This document shows positions 44,841 through 56,914 of a stretch of 64,000 nucleotides of DNA, piece by piece. The stretch spans positions 24,147,188 to 24,211,187 of the forward strand of contig JACGWO010000012.1 of assembly GCA_034509735.1 (NCBI GenBank), written 5' to 3'. This stretch comes from Sesamum alatum (lineage: Eukaryota > Streptophyta > Magnoliopsida > Lamiales > Pedaliaceae). How positions within the stretch are numbered: the first letter of the stretch is position 1; every line of letters starts with the position of its first letter. Below the pieces are notes generated by a model that saw only the letters and a program-made list of their open reading frames with translations, ran no database searches and was not told where the DNA came from. Position numbers and translations under genes: made by a program.

Positions 44841-45255
44841 GGGTAAACTACAGCTACCGTCTCTAAGATTTGGCATAATTATAAATACCTTCTCGTTGTT
44901 TGAAAAATTACAAATACCCCACTGAGATTTGTAACCGTCTAACAAATAACCCATTTTCATCCATTTTTGTGGGTGAACTAACCAAGATACCCTTATACAA
45001 CTTGAATTATTTTTTAAAATTTTCTAAATTTTTGTGAACAAAAATGCGCAGGGAGAGGTTTCTTACGTTTTTTTACACAAATGAGCAATAATATAATTTA
45101 TCTCGGCTAATTTTTCTACAATTTAAGAAAAAAAAATTAAGGGCAAAATGACCATTACTTAAAAATTACAAACCTCATAGTGGTATTTATAATTTTTTGG
45201 ACAACGAGTAGGTATCCATAATTATGTCAAATCTATGGGTCATTGTAATTCACCC
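44841..45255. mobile_element. Mutator-like MITE, family A (copy 7)
   Basis: The ends are GGGTAAACTACAGCTACCG and, reversed, GGGTGAATTACAATGACCC. Interior words match the family (TTTGGCATAATTATAAATACC, TTTGTAACCGTCTAACAAAT). No matching 9-mers flank it. Confidence 0.62.
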
Positions 45256-45721
45256 GTATATTTATGTAAATGAATTCATTTCTAGGGTAGCTTTCTAAGA
45301 ATATTATTTTATTTAAGAAAAAATACAAAAACATAAATAAATAAAAAAACTATCACTTATTTTTTTTAAGTGAAAGCCATGAACTATTATTATTTGAAAT
45401 AAATAAATTACAATCATTCATGTAAAATATCTATATCTAACAACGACAACTAGAACAATCGTATACTAATCAATAATATCAAATAATTATATCAAATCAA
45501 GCCCTACTATTACAGTAGAAAAACACATACTAATAAAGTATAACAACATTCCAAACATTGATGGGGTTTAAGTCCATGATTTTAGAGATATAGAGCCTCA
45601 ACTTTGCCAATCAGTTATTTAATATGCACGATCTTCCACGGTGATCCTCATTAATTGCTAATCCGTTACTACTGAACTTGAGGAAACGAAGACGTACAAG
45701 TGTATGTTTCATATTTTTTTA

Positions 45722-46003
45722 GGGATAATTACATTCACACTCACTAACCTATGGTCTGGTTACACAAACTATCCCTGTCTTTTGAATAATATTTATACAT
45801 ACACCCACTAAAATGTAAGCATCATTTACGCAAGTCACCCTTTTTTTTTAGAAAATTACACTTACACCCCTCAAAAGTATTGACATTATTACACAAACTA
45901 CCTCTATTTTTTTGCTATCAAGGGTGGTTTCTGTAATTATGCAAAAGGTATGGATGGTTTGTATAAATAGACTATAGGTCAGGGGTATAAATATAATTAT
46001 CCC
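45722..46003. mobile_element. Mutator-like MITE, family B
   Basis: The ends are GGGATAATTACATTCACACTC and, reversed, GGGATAATTATATTTATACC. CTAACCTATGGTCTGGTTAC on the left pairs with ACTATAGGTCAGGGGT on the right. The flanking 9-mers ATTTTTTTA and TATTTTTTA match at 8 of 9, in a T-rich context that weakens this. Confidence 0.68.
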
Positions 46004-46014
46004 TATTTTTTATT

Positions 46015-46910
46015 GGGATAATTACACCGCCCTCTTCTAAGGTTATATGTAACACGTAGTTCTTCTATGGTTTCGAAAATTATATCTAGTATTCCTGAGG
46101 TTTGCTTTCATTTAACAAATAAGCCCCTGATCATTAGTCAAAATTCACTGAATTTGTTGACATTAACAAAAAATTGGATGAAAATCCAAATTTTCCATCC
46201 GTTTAACTTATTACTAACTTATTGCAGGTCAAACTAATCATCTTATGACCAAACTATTCTTATACATGTTCATATGTTAATGTATGGGAGGAGGTATAGC
46301 ATCATCCTTATAGGTGTAGTTTAGTTAGATCAAACTTGTTTGACTTGCACTAAGTCAGTAATAAGTCAATTAATGTTTATCGATTTTCATTCAGTGTTTT
46401 GTTAATATCAACAAATTTGGTGAATTTTGATTAACAGATAGACCTTTTTATTAGACATTGAAGGTAACAAGATCAATCCACATTTGTAATTACCGAATTA
46501 CCCCCGGTCACTTATGTAATTATCGAATTACCCCCGATCATTTTATTGTACCCATTAGTTAGTGGTGTTATGTAATTACCGAATTACCTCTGGTCATTAA
46601 ATTGTACCCGTTAGATAGTGGTTGGTTGGGGGACGAAATTGTCTTTACTCCTCCCACATTCTTGATTTGTTTAGTATAAATGGGCCATTGATTCATTGTA
46701 AAAGGGGGACTTTTTTTGGAAGAGCAATAAAGAGAGTAAAACTTGGAGTTCTTGACTTGTAACATGTAAGTGTACTTCGATCATATATTTCCTGAATTTT
46801 ACACCATCAGATATAAATAAACCTTAAGAGTACTAAATATAATTTTTAAAATCATAAGAGATCTACGTGTAATTAAATTAAACTTCAGAGCCGAGCAGTG
46901 TAATAATCCT
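46015..46910. mobile_element. Mutator-like MITE, family G, with internal insertion
   Basis: This starts GGGATAATTACACCGCCCTC only 11 bp after the family B element and ends near GCAGTGTAATAATCC. Arms include CCTGAGGTTTGCTTTCATTTAACAAATAAG and, on the right, ATCATAAGAGATCTACGTGTAATT. The inner AATTCACTGAATTTGTTGAC word pairs with ACAAATTTGGTGAATTTTG. About 46465-46790 does not belong to the palindrome. It contains two GTAATTACCGAATTACC-like words and may be a later insertion. A related degenerate copy is at 55085. Confidence 0.55.
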
Positions 46911-47422
46911 TTTTTTTATTTGTGGACCATTTGTATGGCTAAGGTCGGAGTCAATTAGAATCTAACGAAATTACTGCAAATACATATTGTTGCTGTCTTT
47001 TGACACTAGCGTAGCAGAAACTTTCTCTGGCTATGAACTTTGCTACGAATATTAAGAAGACAGGTGGAAATCGTAATAGATTTCACAGATATTAGTTTGA
47101 CTAATAGAGAAATTTATTTGCTAGACAAAAATAAATTTTAATGATACTAAATATATAATTTTTCAAAGAGCAAGATATCTACGTATAATTATATGAAATT
47201 TCAAAGAAAGGATATAATTATCTTTAAATTTAATTATCTCATAATTAATATGGAACCAAAGTGAATATATACTACAGCCAGCATTACCCTACTTGTAGTA
47301 TTGATAGGGGAAATCAAGCTGAGAGGCGAAGGCATGAGACCAAAACATTGACCCTTTACAAGACACATATTTTATGTTTGGCCTCGGAAAATAGAGTCCA
47401 AACATGGCATATGTCTTGTCAC

Positions 47423-47793
47423 GGGAAAATGGCATTTTACGTCCCATAACTTACACCATTTGTGATTTTGGTCCATTAATTTTTGACGTAGCAATTCTAG
47501 TCACATAAGTCCACAAATGTTGCAATTTTAGTCCCGTAGACAAAATCCGTTAAAATTTTAACGGAATGAGCACGTGCATGGCACGTGCTCCGTTACGTCC
47601 ATAAGTCACATCTAATGAAACGTTGCAACTTTAATCCCATGCACGTGCTCTTTCCGTTAAAATTTTAATGAATTTCGTCAATGGGACTAAAATTGCAACA
47701 TTTGTGAACTTATGGGACCAAAATTGCTACATCAAAAGTTAATGGGACCAACACAAACAATGTAAATTATGTGACGTAAAATATAGTTTTCCC
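47423..47793. mobile_element. Mutator-like MITE, family E, perfect target duplication
   Basis: The 371-bp element has ends GGGAAAATGGCATTTTACG and, reversed, GGGAAAACTATATTTTACG. GTCTTGTCAC is duplicated exactly at 47413-47422 and 47794-47803 (9 or 10 bp, because the terminal base is ambiguous). The arms span most of the element and include paired CACGTGCTC words near 47570 and 47645. Confidence 0.84.
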
Positions 47794-47885
47794 GTCTTGT
47801 CACCTATGTATCATCTTCTTCTCTTAAGATTACCCTTCAGGATTTTTTAAGCTTGTATGTGATCTTCAAATTTTTTGTAATGAAA

Positions 47886-48115
47886 TTGGAAAAATATAAT
47901 TTTAGTCCAATAATTATATAATAATTAAAAATTATCATATTTAGGATCAAATCCGTTGAAAATCACAAATTTGGCTAAAATTTGATATGTACCCTTCACA
48001 TGAACCTCAAATTTCGGCCAATTTTAGTTAATTTTGCTACTACAGAAGCCCCAAATCAATTCATACGGGACAAAAAATATTACCCCTAATTACGGGATAA
48101 AATTGCAATTTTCCC
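47886..48115. mobile_element. Inverted-repeat MITE, family E-like
   Basis: The left arm GGAAAAATATAATTTTAGTCC pairs with the right arm GGGATAAAATTGCAATTTTCCCC. Inner ACAAATTTGGCTAAAATTTG and CAAATTTCGGCCAATTTTAG also correspond. No duplication was identified. Confidence 0.42.
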
Positions 48116-48129
48116 CTTATCCTTGTTAC

Positions 48130-48705
48130 TTAGCCCACCTCAATTGGTTTGATCTAATTGTCAACTTTCTCCTACTTCACATCAAGAAATAATACTTCTC
48201 TGGGTTCCTATGGAGGAATTGTACGGGATTCAGATGGCCATTTCATCCTCGCGTTCTCGGAGTACATGGGAATTCAAACGAATAATATGGTTGAAACATT
48301 GGCTTGTAGAACAGGGATAGATCTAGCGAAAAACTTTCGGAATCAAAAAAACTAATTATAGAATCAAACTCTAAACTATTACTTCACCTTCTTCGCAGGG
48401 AGGAGCACGCACCGGTGGACCTCATCACTTTGCTGCAGGATATCCGGCGAATCTGCACTAGTTTCGACTCAGTGTCAGCAACTTTTTGCTACAGAGAGGG
48501 AAATAGAGTTGCAGATCTACTAGCTCGGACGGCATCTTCATCCAAATCGCAACTACAAGTTTTTTTGTCTCCACCACAGTTCTTAGGAGCTATGGTGGAA
48601 TCTGATAAAAGTTTTCAATGTACACGTCTTACAACGTTTAAATGTATGCTATATTTTGATATTATATAAATAAAATCCCTCTCTTTATGTTTCAAAAAAA
48701 AAAAA
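48130..48705 (+). mobile_element. 5'-truncated LINE 3' end (RNase H-like domain)
   Basis: Translation gives the RNase H-like (RVT_3) domain of plant LINE-type elements: SYGGIVRDSDGHFILAFSE, then TNNMVETLA (family consensus NNxAExxA with the catalytic Glu), then after a stop and a frame change, LLQDIRRI and YREGNRVADLLAR (consensus REgNxvADxLA with the last catalytic Asp). The segment ends in a poly-A run at 48693-48705, as LINE copies do. Stops at about 48353 and the frame change show it is dead. Upstream reverse transcriptase is absent. A host RNase H-like pseudogene is the alternative. Confidence 0.68.
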
Positions 48706-49108
48706 ATATTGGATCTTTTCCTTTCTATATATAACTCCTTTTTCCATACACTCAATCCCATTATTTTCCACCATCATTTCTACTCTTCTTGCAAAATTAG
48801 CTAATCTTTGTTTTTTAGTTAATCGATTATAAATTTATTATAAATCTTAATATTAACAAGTATAACATTAATTTTAATATATCAATTATCTCTATCTAAT
48901 GATATTCATAATAAACCAACAATTACTATTACAATAGACAAACAACTACTATTAATAACATCAAATGAGGATCCAAAAGTAAAAAGTTGAGGTGCCCAGA
49001 AAATTATTAAAGCAAGTTCTTAATAACATTTTTGTATATTAAAGTTCGATGAGACCTAATTTTAACAAATAAATAAAGATAATAATGCCATGTCTGATAA
49101 AGAAAATT
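48706..49108. other. AT-rich intergenic, nothing recognised
   Basis: Only short chance frames, with repeated AATTACTATTACAATAGACA-type words. Confidence 0.5.
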
Positions 49109-49568
49109 CAATACAACAGGAAATAATATTAGTGACGGAATATTAAGGAACAATTTTCAAGTTGTTATATTATAAGTGACAGTAATTTTAATCTTATGAT
49201 AATATAATCATAAGTGAGAATAATTATGCGTTAAGTTATCATTGCAGATAATCAGTGTCACATTTATAATGACAACTTAATGACAACGCAAATATAGTAA
49301 CAATTATGTGTTGTCGCTGTATTGTCACAGTACATATATCACTAATTAATTATTTATAATGATAATTTTATGTACAAATTTTTTGTCGCTAATTATGCCT
49401 ACTGACAAATATTTATTTAAATATTGTCATTATTAAAATCATGAAAATCGTTGTAGTGGCAAAATAAAAAACTGTTATCACTTAAAACATTTAATTAGTG
49501 ATAATTTGAATATTGTAACTTAATCATCTGTCGCTAATATTTTTTAACTTTTTCCTTTTTTGGTAGTG
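49109..49568. mobile_element. CACTA-type MITE (TTGTCACTA family)
   Basis: The left end is CAATACAACAGGAAATAATATTAG. The right end, reversed, is CACTACCAAAAAAGGAAAAAG. The interior repeats TTAGTGACGG, GTGACAATT and TTGTCGCTAAT words in both orientations. No clear 3-bp duplication was found. Confidence 0.5.
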
Positions 49569-49962
49569 AATTTATCGAGAAAATTGAAATTTGTGTTCCT
49601 CACTAAAGGGACGTTTTACGATATGGTCTCATGTTTCTCAAAATACCTCGTCATTAATTAATTAAGTTTTAGATGATAAAGCCATGTGATTTACACGTAG
49701 TTGTTAACTACAGTTGAAGTTCCGGTTTTTAGGGCAATGAGCCGTTTGTACTCTTAACCTCCCTCCAAATTCAAAATCTCTAGCACGTAGCATTCTCCAT
49801 TAAATTGCAAATGAAAATATATAGAGAATCAAAGTATACATTATTGTAAATTACAGGGTTAAAAATACGAATACTATAATCAATATGATCAAAAATGAAA
49901 AGAATTTAAGTTACGAGACAAAAGATAGCATTTTTCATGTAAACAACTATATATAAAAGATA

Positions 49963-50365
49963 GGAAAAATAATACTTTTTGTCATGTAACTTAGAGTCCT
50001 TCCACTTTTGGTCCCACTGGTTGCAGGTTTCTCACTTTTGGTCTCATAACTTTTAAAAATAGCACTTCTGGTCCCATAACACATTTTCGTTAAATATTTT
50101 AACAAAAAAATGTCGTGGTTGTTAAGGCCTTTACAGTTGGTCTCATATATTACGATATTATCACTTTTGGTCCCATAACTTTCATAAAGTAGCACTTTTG
50201 GTCTCATACACTTAACAGACATATGAGTTTTTTTCGTTAAATATCTAACGAGAAGGTGAATGAGACCAAAGTGTTATTTTTGTAAGTTATGAGACCAAAA
50301 TTAATAATTTCATAACAAATAAAATAAAAATATCTTAAGTTACAGAACAAAAAATATCATTCCCC
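49963..50365. mobile_element. Mutator-like MITE, family E
   Basis: The left arm GGAAAAATAATACTTTTTGTC pairs with the right arm, reversed, GGGGAATGATATTTTTTGTTC. The flanking 9-mers TAAAAGATA (49954-49962) and TATAAGATA (50366-50374) match at 8 of 9. The interior has repeated CACTTTTGGTCCCATAAC words in tandem (about 50000, 50060 and 50160). Confidence 0.7.
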
Positions 50366-50520
50366 TATAAGATATATATGGCCCCCTCTCTTCCCCATTC
50401 ATGAACCAAAAAAAGAAAAAGAAAGAAAAGCCAAGAAATATTTGAAATGCAGTATTAATGAGGCATGCCAATATTGTCTGCTCAAGAAAATGACAATACT
50501 AAGGCTGCAAGTCAGCAAAT

Positions 50521-50547
50521 GTATATATATATATATATATATATATA
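50521..50547. repeat. (TA)n microsatellite
   Basis: About 13 TA units. Confidence 0.95.
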
Positions 50548-50748
50548 AGCAGGCAAGAGGTACATGACATGAGCAGTTTCCTTCTTCTAGTTTAAAGTCA
50601 TCCTTTTCATATCCATCTCTGCAACAAATACTATTATTTCTATCTTCTCTACCTAATTTCATCATGAGCTCATCATGCAAGTTACAATCATGTGCCTCAT
50701 CTCCTTCTCGTTACATTTCTTGGGTGGACAATTTTGTTTTTAAATCAT

Positions 50749-53700
50749 CACTGAAAAAAAATACGAAATTTATAACAATTTTTTTATAACAGCCACATAA
50801 CCATTACAATACCTACGACTTTTGTAACAAACTTGGAATGGAAACAATTTGCTTACGTCACAATTTTGGATGGAAGGAATTCATAATCAGGTCGTAGGAA
50901 TAATCGATGGTAAAGCCATTACAAAGTAATGGTATGTGTAGAGCCGTTACAAAAAATATAATACCGTTACAAATTGTAGCGGTTTTTTGGAAACGTTGGT
51001 TCACCTTGTAACAGTCATACGTCGTGTGGAGAGTGGTCATTACAAAATCCGCTACAAAGTGCCAATTCGCTACAAATTTGGTACGACTTTTTTACCAGTC
51101 AATTAATTTTGTGACGGTCTTGTAAAATGGAGCCAAGCCATTACAAGGGTTGTATTCAAAAACCGTTTGAAATTTTAACTAATAGCTTCTGATACAAAAT
51201 TCGTTACAGTTGAAACGGCTTTTCCCTGAAGCGCAAACTGATACAAAAGCCGTTCCAATAATTCATATCTCTAATGGTTATATTTCAACAACCATATTAC
51301 AATGGCTAGATTTTTGCCACAAAAGCCGTTCTAAAAGTCGGTACATATTCTTGTATATATTATGTCGCATGTTGTCTTTTATTTATTTTATTTCACTAGA
51401 AAAAATTTAACATTTAACCATGACTAATTCGCTTAGTTAAAAATAAATAGCCATAGTGAAAATCGTTCACCACAATCATACAACGGTTATTGACCGTGGT
51501 ATTTGCGAGTGTGACTAAAACATTTGCCATGGCAAAAATATTTGCTATGGCTCATAATCATGACAAAAAGAGTTTTCATAGTGGATAATTTAGGTTTTTG
51601 CAACGATTTTTGTTTAACCGTGGTTAATAATAATTATTTACTATGATTTTAGTCCGTAGCCAATAAATTTGTAGTCAATAGTGAATTTTCTTCTAGTGTT
51701 TGTTCTAGTCTTGATTAACCACACAATCACAATCTCTCTCGACCACAATTCGTGCACATACACGTGTTCGGTTACCGTTGATCTATTGAGTTGATCTGAC
51801 CAGGTAGCAACTTGAACCCTTTTTGTTAAACTAAATGTCGTTTAATTATTTTTATAGGTTGAAATATAATTCTAAATATATGTATATATATGTAGTGATC
51901 ATCATGTTAAGGCAATTGAGAATATGAGTATTTGGGAAGAACCTCCCAAATAAGGCAGGCCTTACGCCGAAGTTTGAGGATGGTGTTAAGACTTTCATAG
52001 AGTAGGCTCAGTCTCAGCGTCGTCATATGGATGGAGATAAGATTAGGTGCTCGTGTTCCAAGTGCAAAAACGAAAGGTTCAAAACACTTGACGAGGTCAA
52101 TTTTGACTTATATAGGTGAGGATTTATGCCGGAATATTATAATTATACTTCTCACGGCGAGGAGAGGGTGCATGAGAACTTTACAGCTTACTTACTGGTG
52201 GGACTGCGACGACGAGTCCATGTACAAGGTCGTCCAGTGACAGACCGGTCGATTCCTGTGGAAGAGGTTCTCGAACGATCGGGCAATTATCCCGACCTCT
52301 TTGGTTGGCCGATCAGATTTTACACCAACTCCTTCAATACTGGGCCAACCTAGAATTCAAGGACATATCGTCCAAGAACAAAGCCAACCGGGTAGCCAAC
52401 CCTGCCGCATCAATGAACGTGTACCGATGGGGGTCGTCGTCCGTTGGCTACCACAAAAGAAAGATGGTAAGTATTATTTTTGTACGTTTTAATTTTTTTT
52501 ATTTTAATGAATTAATTATTTTTTAAAATTTGCCTTTGACAAGAGAGACAACTCGGTCGTTCGGTCAAGACCAATAGAGCAGCACGAGCGGTTAAATACT
52601 CAGATTTTCATTTCCAATTTGAATTTATATTATAAGTTGATTTTCTTGGTACTAACTCAATTGTTTCATTCGCAGGAGGCGTTCGAGAAGATGGTGGAGG
52701 AACAACAAACCCAACCACCAAATGATCAGCAAGATCCTATGTCCTCTTCTCAAGGCTCGGTGGCCATGATCGAGCAGCAGCTTTGGATGGCGGCAGCAGG
52801 TAGCCGGAAAAGGGGTCGAGTATTAGGACTCGGCTTTGAGGCCCACCACTCCATTGTTGGACCGTCGCAGTCCAGCTCGTCCACTGGTACACCAGCCCGG
52901 CCACTACAAGACCAACGACCGGACCTCGACGATCAGGTCAGGAGGCTCGAGGAGTTCGTCTTGCGTCTGAAGATGGGTGTATCCGAGCCTCCACCGGCCC
53001 TATTGGCCCCACCAACACAAGATCCAGCCGATCACCCGGCGCACGACGACGAGACAGAAGACGGGAGGATCTGGATCTAGATTAGGATTTTGTCATTTTT
53101 TTTCTTTTTCTTTTAATTTGTATGTATATTTTAAAAATAATATTGTAAATATAATTTTAATTTTGTTAATTATATTGTTACTTTTTCAGCTACATAATTT
53201 ATATAAATTTTCATATTCTACAAATTGAACAATAAATTATATATAAAATTTAATATTTTAATAATATAAAAATAATTAAAGTACTGAATAATTAATTAGT
53301 TCTTGTTTGTGGGGGTTCTAGGCGTACATTTCAAAAACTGTTTGTAACGGCTACAACCTGAGACAATTCCAAACACCGATATAAAAATTGAAGGAAAGTA
53401 AGGTACAAGAGCTGGTAAACAACCGTTTAAAAAATCGTACCAAGTTGAGGCACAAAAATCGTGTCAAAGACCGTTCCAAGCCATCACAAGCATAATACAA
53501 TAGTCGCTCCAAAAATCATTACAAAATAAGACGCCACAGTTACAAATGCCGAGGAAATAGTCGTTCCAATTGTAATACTCTTTTAACACCTATGGCGTAA
53601 CAAAAATCGTAACAAATGCGTGGCTTATTAATTCATACTAGTCGTTCAAAAGGGAGCTACAACTCCAATTTCTGCCTTAGGTCATACTTTGTAACGGTTT

Positions 53701-53871
53701 GTGATGCCGTCACAAAGGGCGCGGGAATTTGGAACGATTTTTCTTGTTACCGTTACAATTATTTTGTAATTCGTGTTATTGGAGCGGATCCGCAACCGTT
53801 AAAAAAGCCGTTACAATTTTTTTGGTGGCCATTACAAATTTCGCTTCAATAAAATGATTTTCTTTGTAGTG
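50749..53871 (+). mobile_element. CACTA (En/Spm) transposon, decayed, with target duplication
   Basis: The 3,123-bp element has termini CACTGAAAAAAAATACG on the left and, reversed, CACTACAAAGAAAATC on the right. CAT is duplicated at 50746-50748 and 53872-53874. Both subterminal zones (about 50760-51370 and 53330-53860) are dense in CGTTACAA / TTGTAACGG words, as in En/Spm transposase-binding repeats. Coding remnants on the plus strand: 51945-52180 gives the transposase-associated N-terminal domain (PKFEDGVKTFIE, then DKIRCSCSKCKNERF, then GFMPEYYNYTSHGEE), broken by stops. 52320-52500 and 52677-53080 give the plant Ptta/En-Spm accessory protein (NKANRVANPAASMN ... SVGYHKRKM, intron, QEAFEKMVEEQ ... 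DLDDQVRRLEEFVL). The main TNP2 transposase core is missing. A CACTA MITE is nested at 51394-51698. Confidence 0.87.
51394..51698. mobile_element. CACTA MITE nested in the CACTA transposon
   Basis: The 305-bp element has ends CACTAGAAAAAATTTAAC and, reversed, CACTAGAAGAAAATTCAC. TTT is duplicated at 51391-51393 and 51699-51701. Internal words (TTTGCCATGGC, GCTATGGCTCATAATCATGAC, AACCGTGGTTAATAA) recur near 44100-44220, 58020-58200 and 62800-62900, marking a dispersed family. Confidence 0.78.
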
Positions 53872-53874
53872 CAT

Positions 53875-55084
53875 TTAATCACTTGTCTAAAAAACCTATT
53901 GTACATTTGGAGTAAAAAATATTGTTAATTATTAATCATCTCCGTCCTATGTTTTTTTTCTTGATTTATTTCTTCACTATATATAGCTCACACTAATCTT
54001 AATACTTGTAATTATGATCCCTCGTACCTAGATATGCTTCGAAACATATATATGTTTCACCGTTGTGATTTTATAACTTGCTTTAACATCAGGGTTACAT
54101 TTGGATAAATCCTTGTGCATTTGTTCAGTTTACATTTGAATTGATAAATTTGGATTTGAGTAAATAATTTGTAAAAAAAAAAAATCAAATGAGAAGAATT
54201 TGATGACTTGATGTTGAATTTTGTCCGATCATCTTTTTGGGCATTATTACGTTAATTCGAGGGCTTAGCATCATAATTCTTAATTAAATGTCATAATCTT
54301 GATCTTAAACTTGAAAACTTAAAGGTAGAATTTCCATTTAAATCATCTTCAAAGTTTAATTTAAATATTTATAACGTTAATTCAAGAACTTAATCCCGTA
54401 ATTTTAAATTGAATGTTATAATTTTCACACAACTTCGACGAATAATACGATCCCCTTAAACGCCTTGAATATTTTTAACTTGATGAACTTCATAGAGACA
54501 ATTTTTCTAGACCTTCTCCACCTTCACCTTCATTCATGGTCTACTTGAACATTTTTCATATTACCTCCTTACAATTTAATTTATAGAGATAAATATGTTA
54601 AACATTTTATATAATATGATTGGCTCATTTGACGTTAACTCTTTAAATATTTGTTTTTCGCTACAGAGATAATAACATTTATGTGTCTTGATTTAATTGG
54701 AACACACGTGTAATTGTTCCACGTAACGTCGTTTGATTGTCTTGAATTCTTAACTACAAAGCATAATTTGATGACTCGAAATACTTCAATTTGACACTTT
54801 TTCGCACTTGATTATGGCGAAATATATATTATAATATTAATTAAATTAATTATTTATATTTGGAATAAAATTTTAATACATTCTAATATATAAATAGAAA
54901 AATATAATTAATGAATAATATATTATTTACACTTTTCACCATTTAATTTGAAGATTTACTCACCAACAGAACCAAATTTCTCACAACATATGGTCTGGTT
55001 TTGCCACACATTGCCTCGTCATGAATCCAAAGCTGCGGCCCACATAAGGCGCATTGACCCTAGCCCAATAACTAGATAATAGGA
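53875..55084. other. AT-rich intergenic, nothing recognised
   Basis: No gene, LTR or tRNA seen. About 54240-54460 contains two related halves (GCATTATTACGTTAATTCGAGGGCTTA and TATAACGTTAATTCAAGAACTTA, in pieces), a loose local direct repeat. Confidence 0.45.
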
Positions 55085-55610
55085 TAAAACTCTCCTTCTG
55101 TGGGGTTTCGTGTAATTACACTTAAAATTTCCGTGATTTGAAAATTTACATTTAGTATCTCTAAAATTTATTTATACTTAATAAATAAGTGCATCCATTA
55201 ATTAAATTTTCTGAATTTATTGATATTGACAAAAAAAAAATGAATACAAATTAATATTTATCCTCGATTGACTTATTACTGACTTATTGCAGGTCAAATA
55301 AATTTTTCCTGACTAAACTACCCTTATAACAATGAAGATATACCTCCTCTTGTGAAGAATTATAAGGATAATTTGATCATAAAGAGATTTATTTGACCTG
55401 CTCTCATAATAAGTCAATCGGGGGTAAATATGGATTTTTATCTGAATTTTTTGTTAATATCAACAAATCAGGTGTATATTGACTAACGGATGGACTTATT
55501 TGTTAGATAGAAACATACATCAGGGGTGCTAGATGTAATTTTTTAAACCATATGGGATCCACGTATAATTTCGCCAAACCTTATGATAGGGGAGTGTAAT
55601 TATCCCTTAG
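55085..55610. mobile_element. Mutator-like MITE, family G, degenerate
   Basis: The right end GGGGAGTGTAATTATCCC and the arm words TGACTTATTACTGACTTATTGCAGGTCAAAT and TTTGACCTGCTCTCATAATAAGTCAA pair. The left end near GTGTAATTACACTTAAAATT is diverged. It matches the copy at 46015. Confidence 0.5.
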
Positions 55611-56168
55611 ATGGTTGATTATGAAAATTTTAATTTTAAAATAATTCATTTTAAAAGAATAATTATTACGTTTGAATCATAAGATTATACTTTTGTAGCT
55701 AATTTTCAAAATAAATTTCATTTTTAAAGTTAATAAAAACTACTTAATGAATATACTAAATAATTAGATAAAACATAATTACATTAAGATTAAAAATTAC
55801 AAATTGTAACTTTTCTCAAATCGTAGTTCGGGTGAAGTTTAATTCCAAATGTGGTAATTGAAAAATGAAAAGAGGCTAAACAACAACAAAAATTATTGTA
55901 TTTGTTCTCAAAACACTAACTTGTTCTCATAAACACAAGTTTGAACTAATCAATGGGGTGTTTGATTAAACTTTCTTAAAACATTTCATAAGGTATTTTA
56001 AGAGCTAATAAAATGCTAAATTTTATTTTAAAAAGAAACTTGTAATAACGAAATCATCATTTTTTGTTTCATTCAACATATACAGGCACCAATACGACTA
56101 TTACGTCGTCTACCTGGTGTGAGAAAAAAGTTTTGTGCCTGTGATATGATATATATTAAATAGAATAA

Positions 56169-56592
56169 GAGTAAATTACATCCACCTCCCCTAAGGTTTG
56201 GTATAATTATAAATACCCCTTACTAATAAAAAAATTATAAATACCCCTGAAGTTTGCAATTTTTAACCAAATGTCTAAAATTAACTATTTTGCCCTTAAA
56301 TTTTTTTATTAAAATTATAGAAAAATTAACCGAAATAAATTACATTATTGATCCTCTGTGTAAAAAAATTTAAGAAACCTCTTCCTGCATATTATAGTCC
56401 AATTTTTTTTTAAGAATTAAATAAAAATAATTCAGTGCATAAAAGCATTTTGATCAGTTCGCCCATAAAAATGAATGAAAATAAATTATTTGTTAACGAT
56501 TACAAACCTTAGGAAGTTATTTGTAATTTTCGAACAACGAGGGAATATTTATAATTATACTAAAATGCAAAGCAGGTAGCTGTAATTTACTC
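56169..56592. mobile_element. Mutator-like MITE, family A (copy 8)
   Basis: The ends are GAGTAAATTACATCCACCTC and, reversed, AGAGTAAATTACAGCTACC. Interior words are those of the family. It lies about 320 bp downstream of the thaumatin-like gene's stop codon. No 9-bp duplication was found. Confidence 0.62.
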
Positions 56593-56914
56593 TGTACCCT
56601 AAAATAAAAGATGTGACAGAATTTGAAATAAAAAATTCAACCTGCACAGCCAGAAAGCAAAAAGTAAAAAGAAATATCAGTGAATCCAGAAAGGAAACTA
56701 ACCTAAATCCAAGTCCAAGAACACAACCAAAATATCATAGTACCATGTCAGTTTACTACAACAGCTGAGTCCGCTTTCTTCAGACAGATCCACTCACAAA
56801 CATGGCAAGAACACTAACCATATCTCACTGTCCACCTCCACCAATTCATACACTATACTAGCTGACTAATCAAGATAACGAATAAGATCCCAGAAGAGAA
56901 AAGAAGCGAACGAG

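Noticed and set aside
52619..53080. Stand-alone 153-codon host gene
   Set aside because: It continues the En/Spm accessory protein and lies inside a CACTA transposon with defined ends, so it is an element exon, not a host gene.
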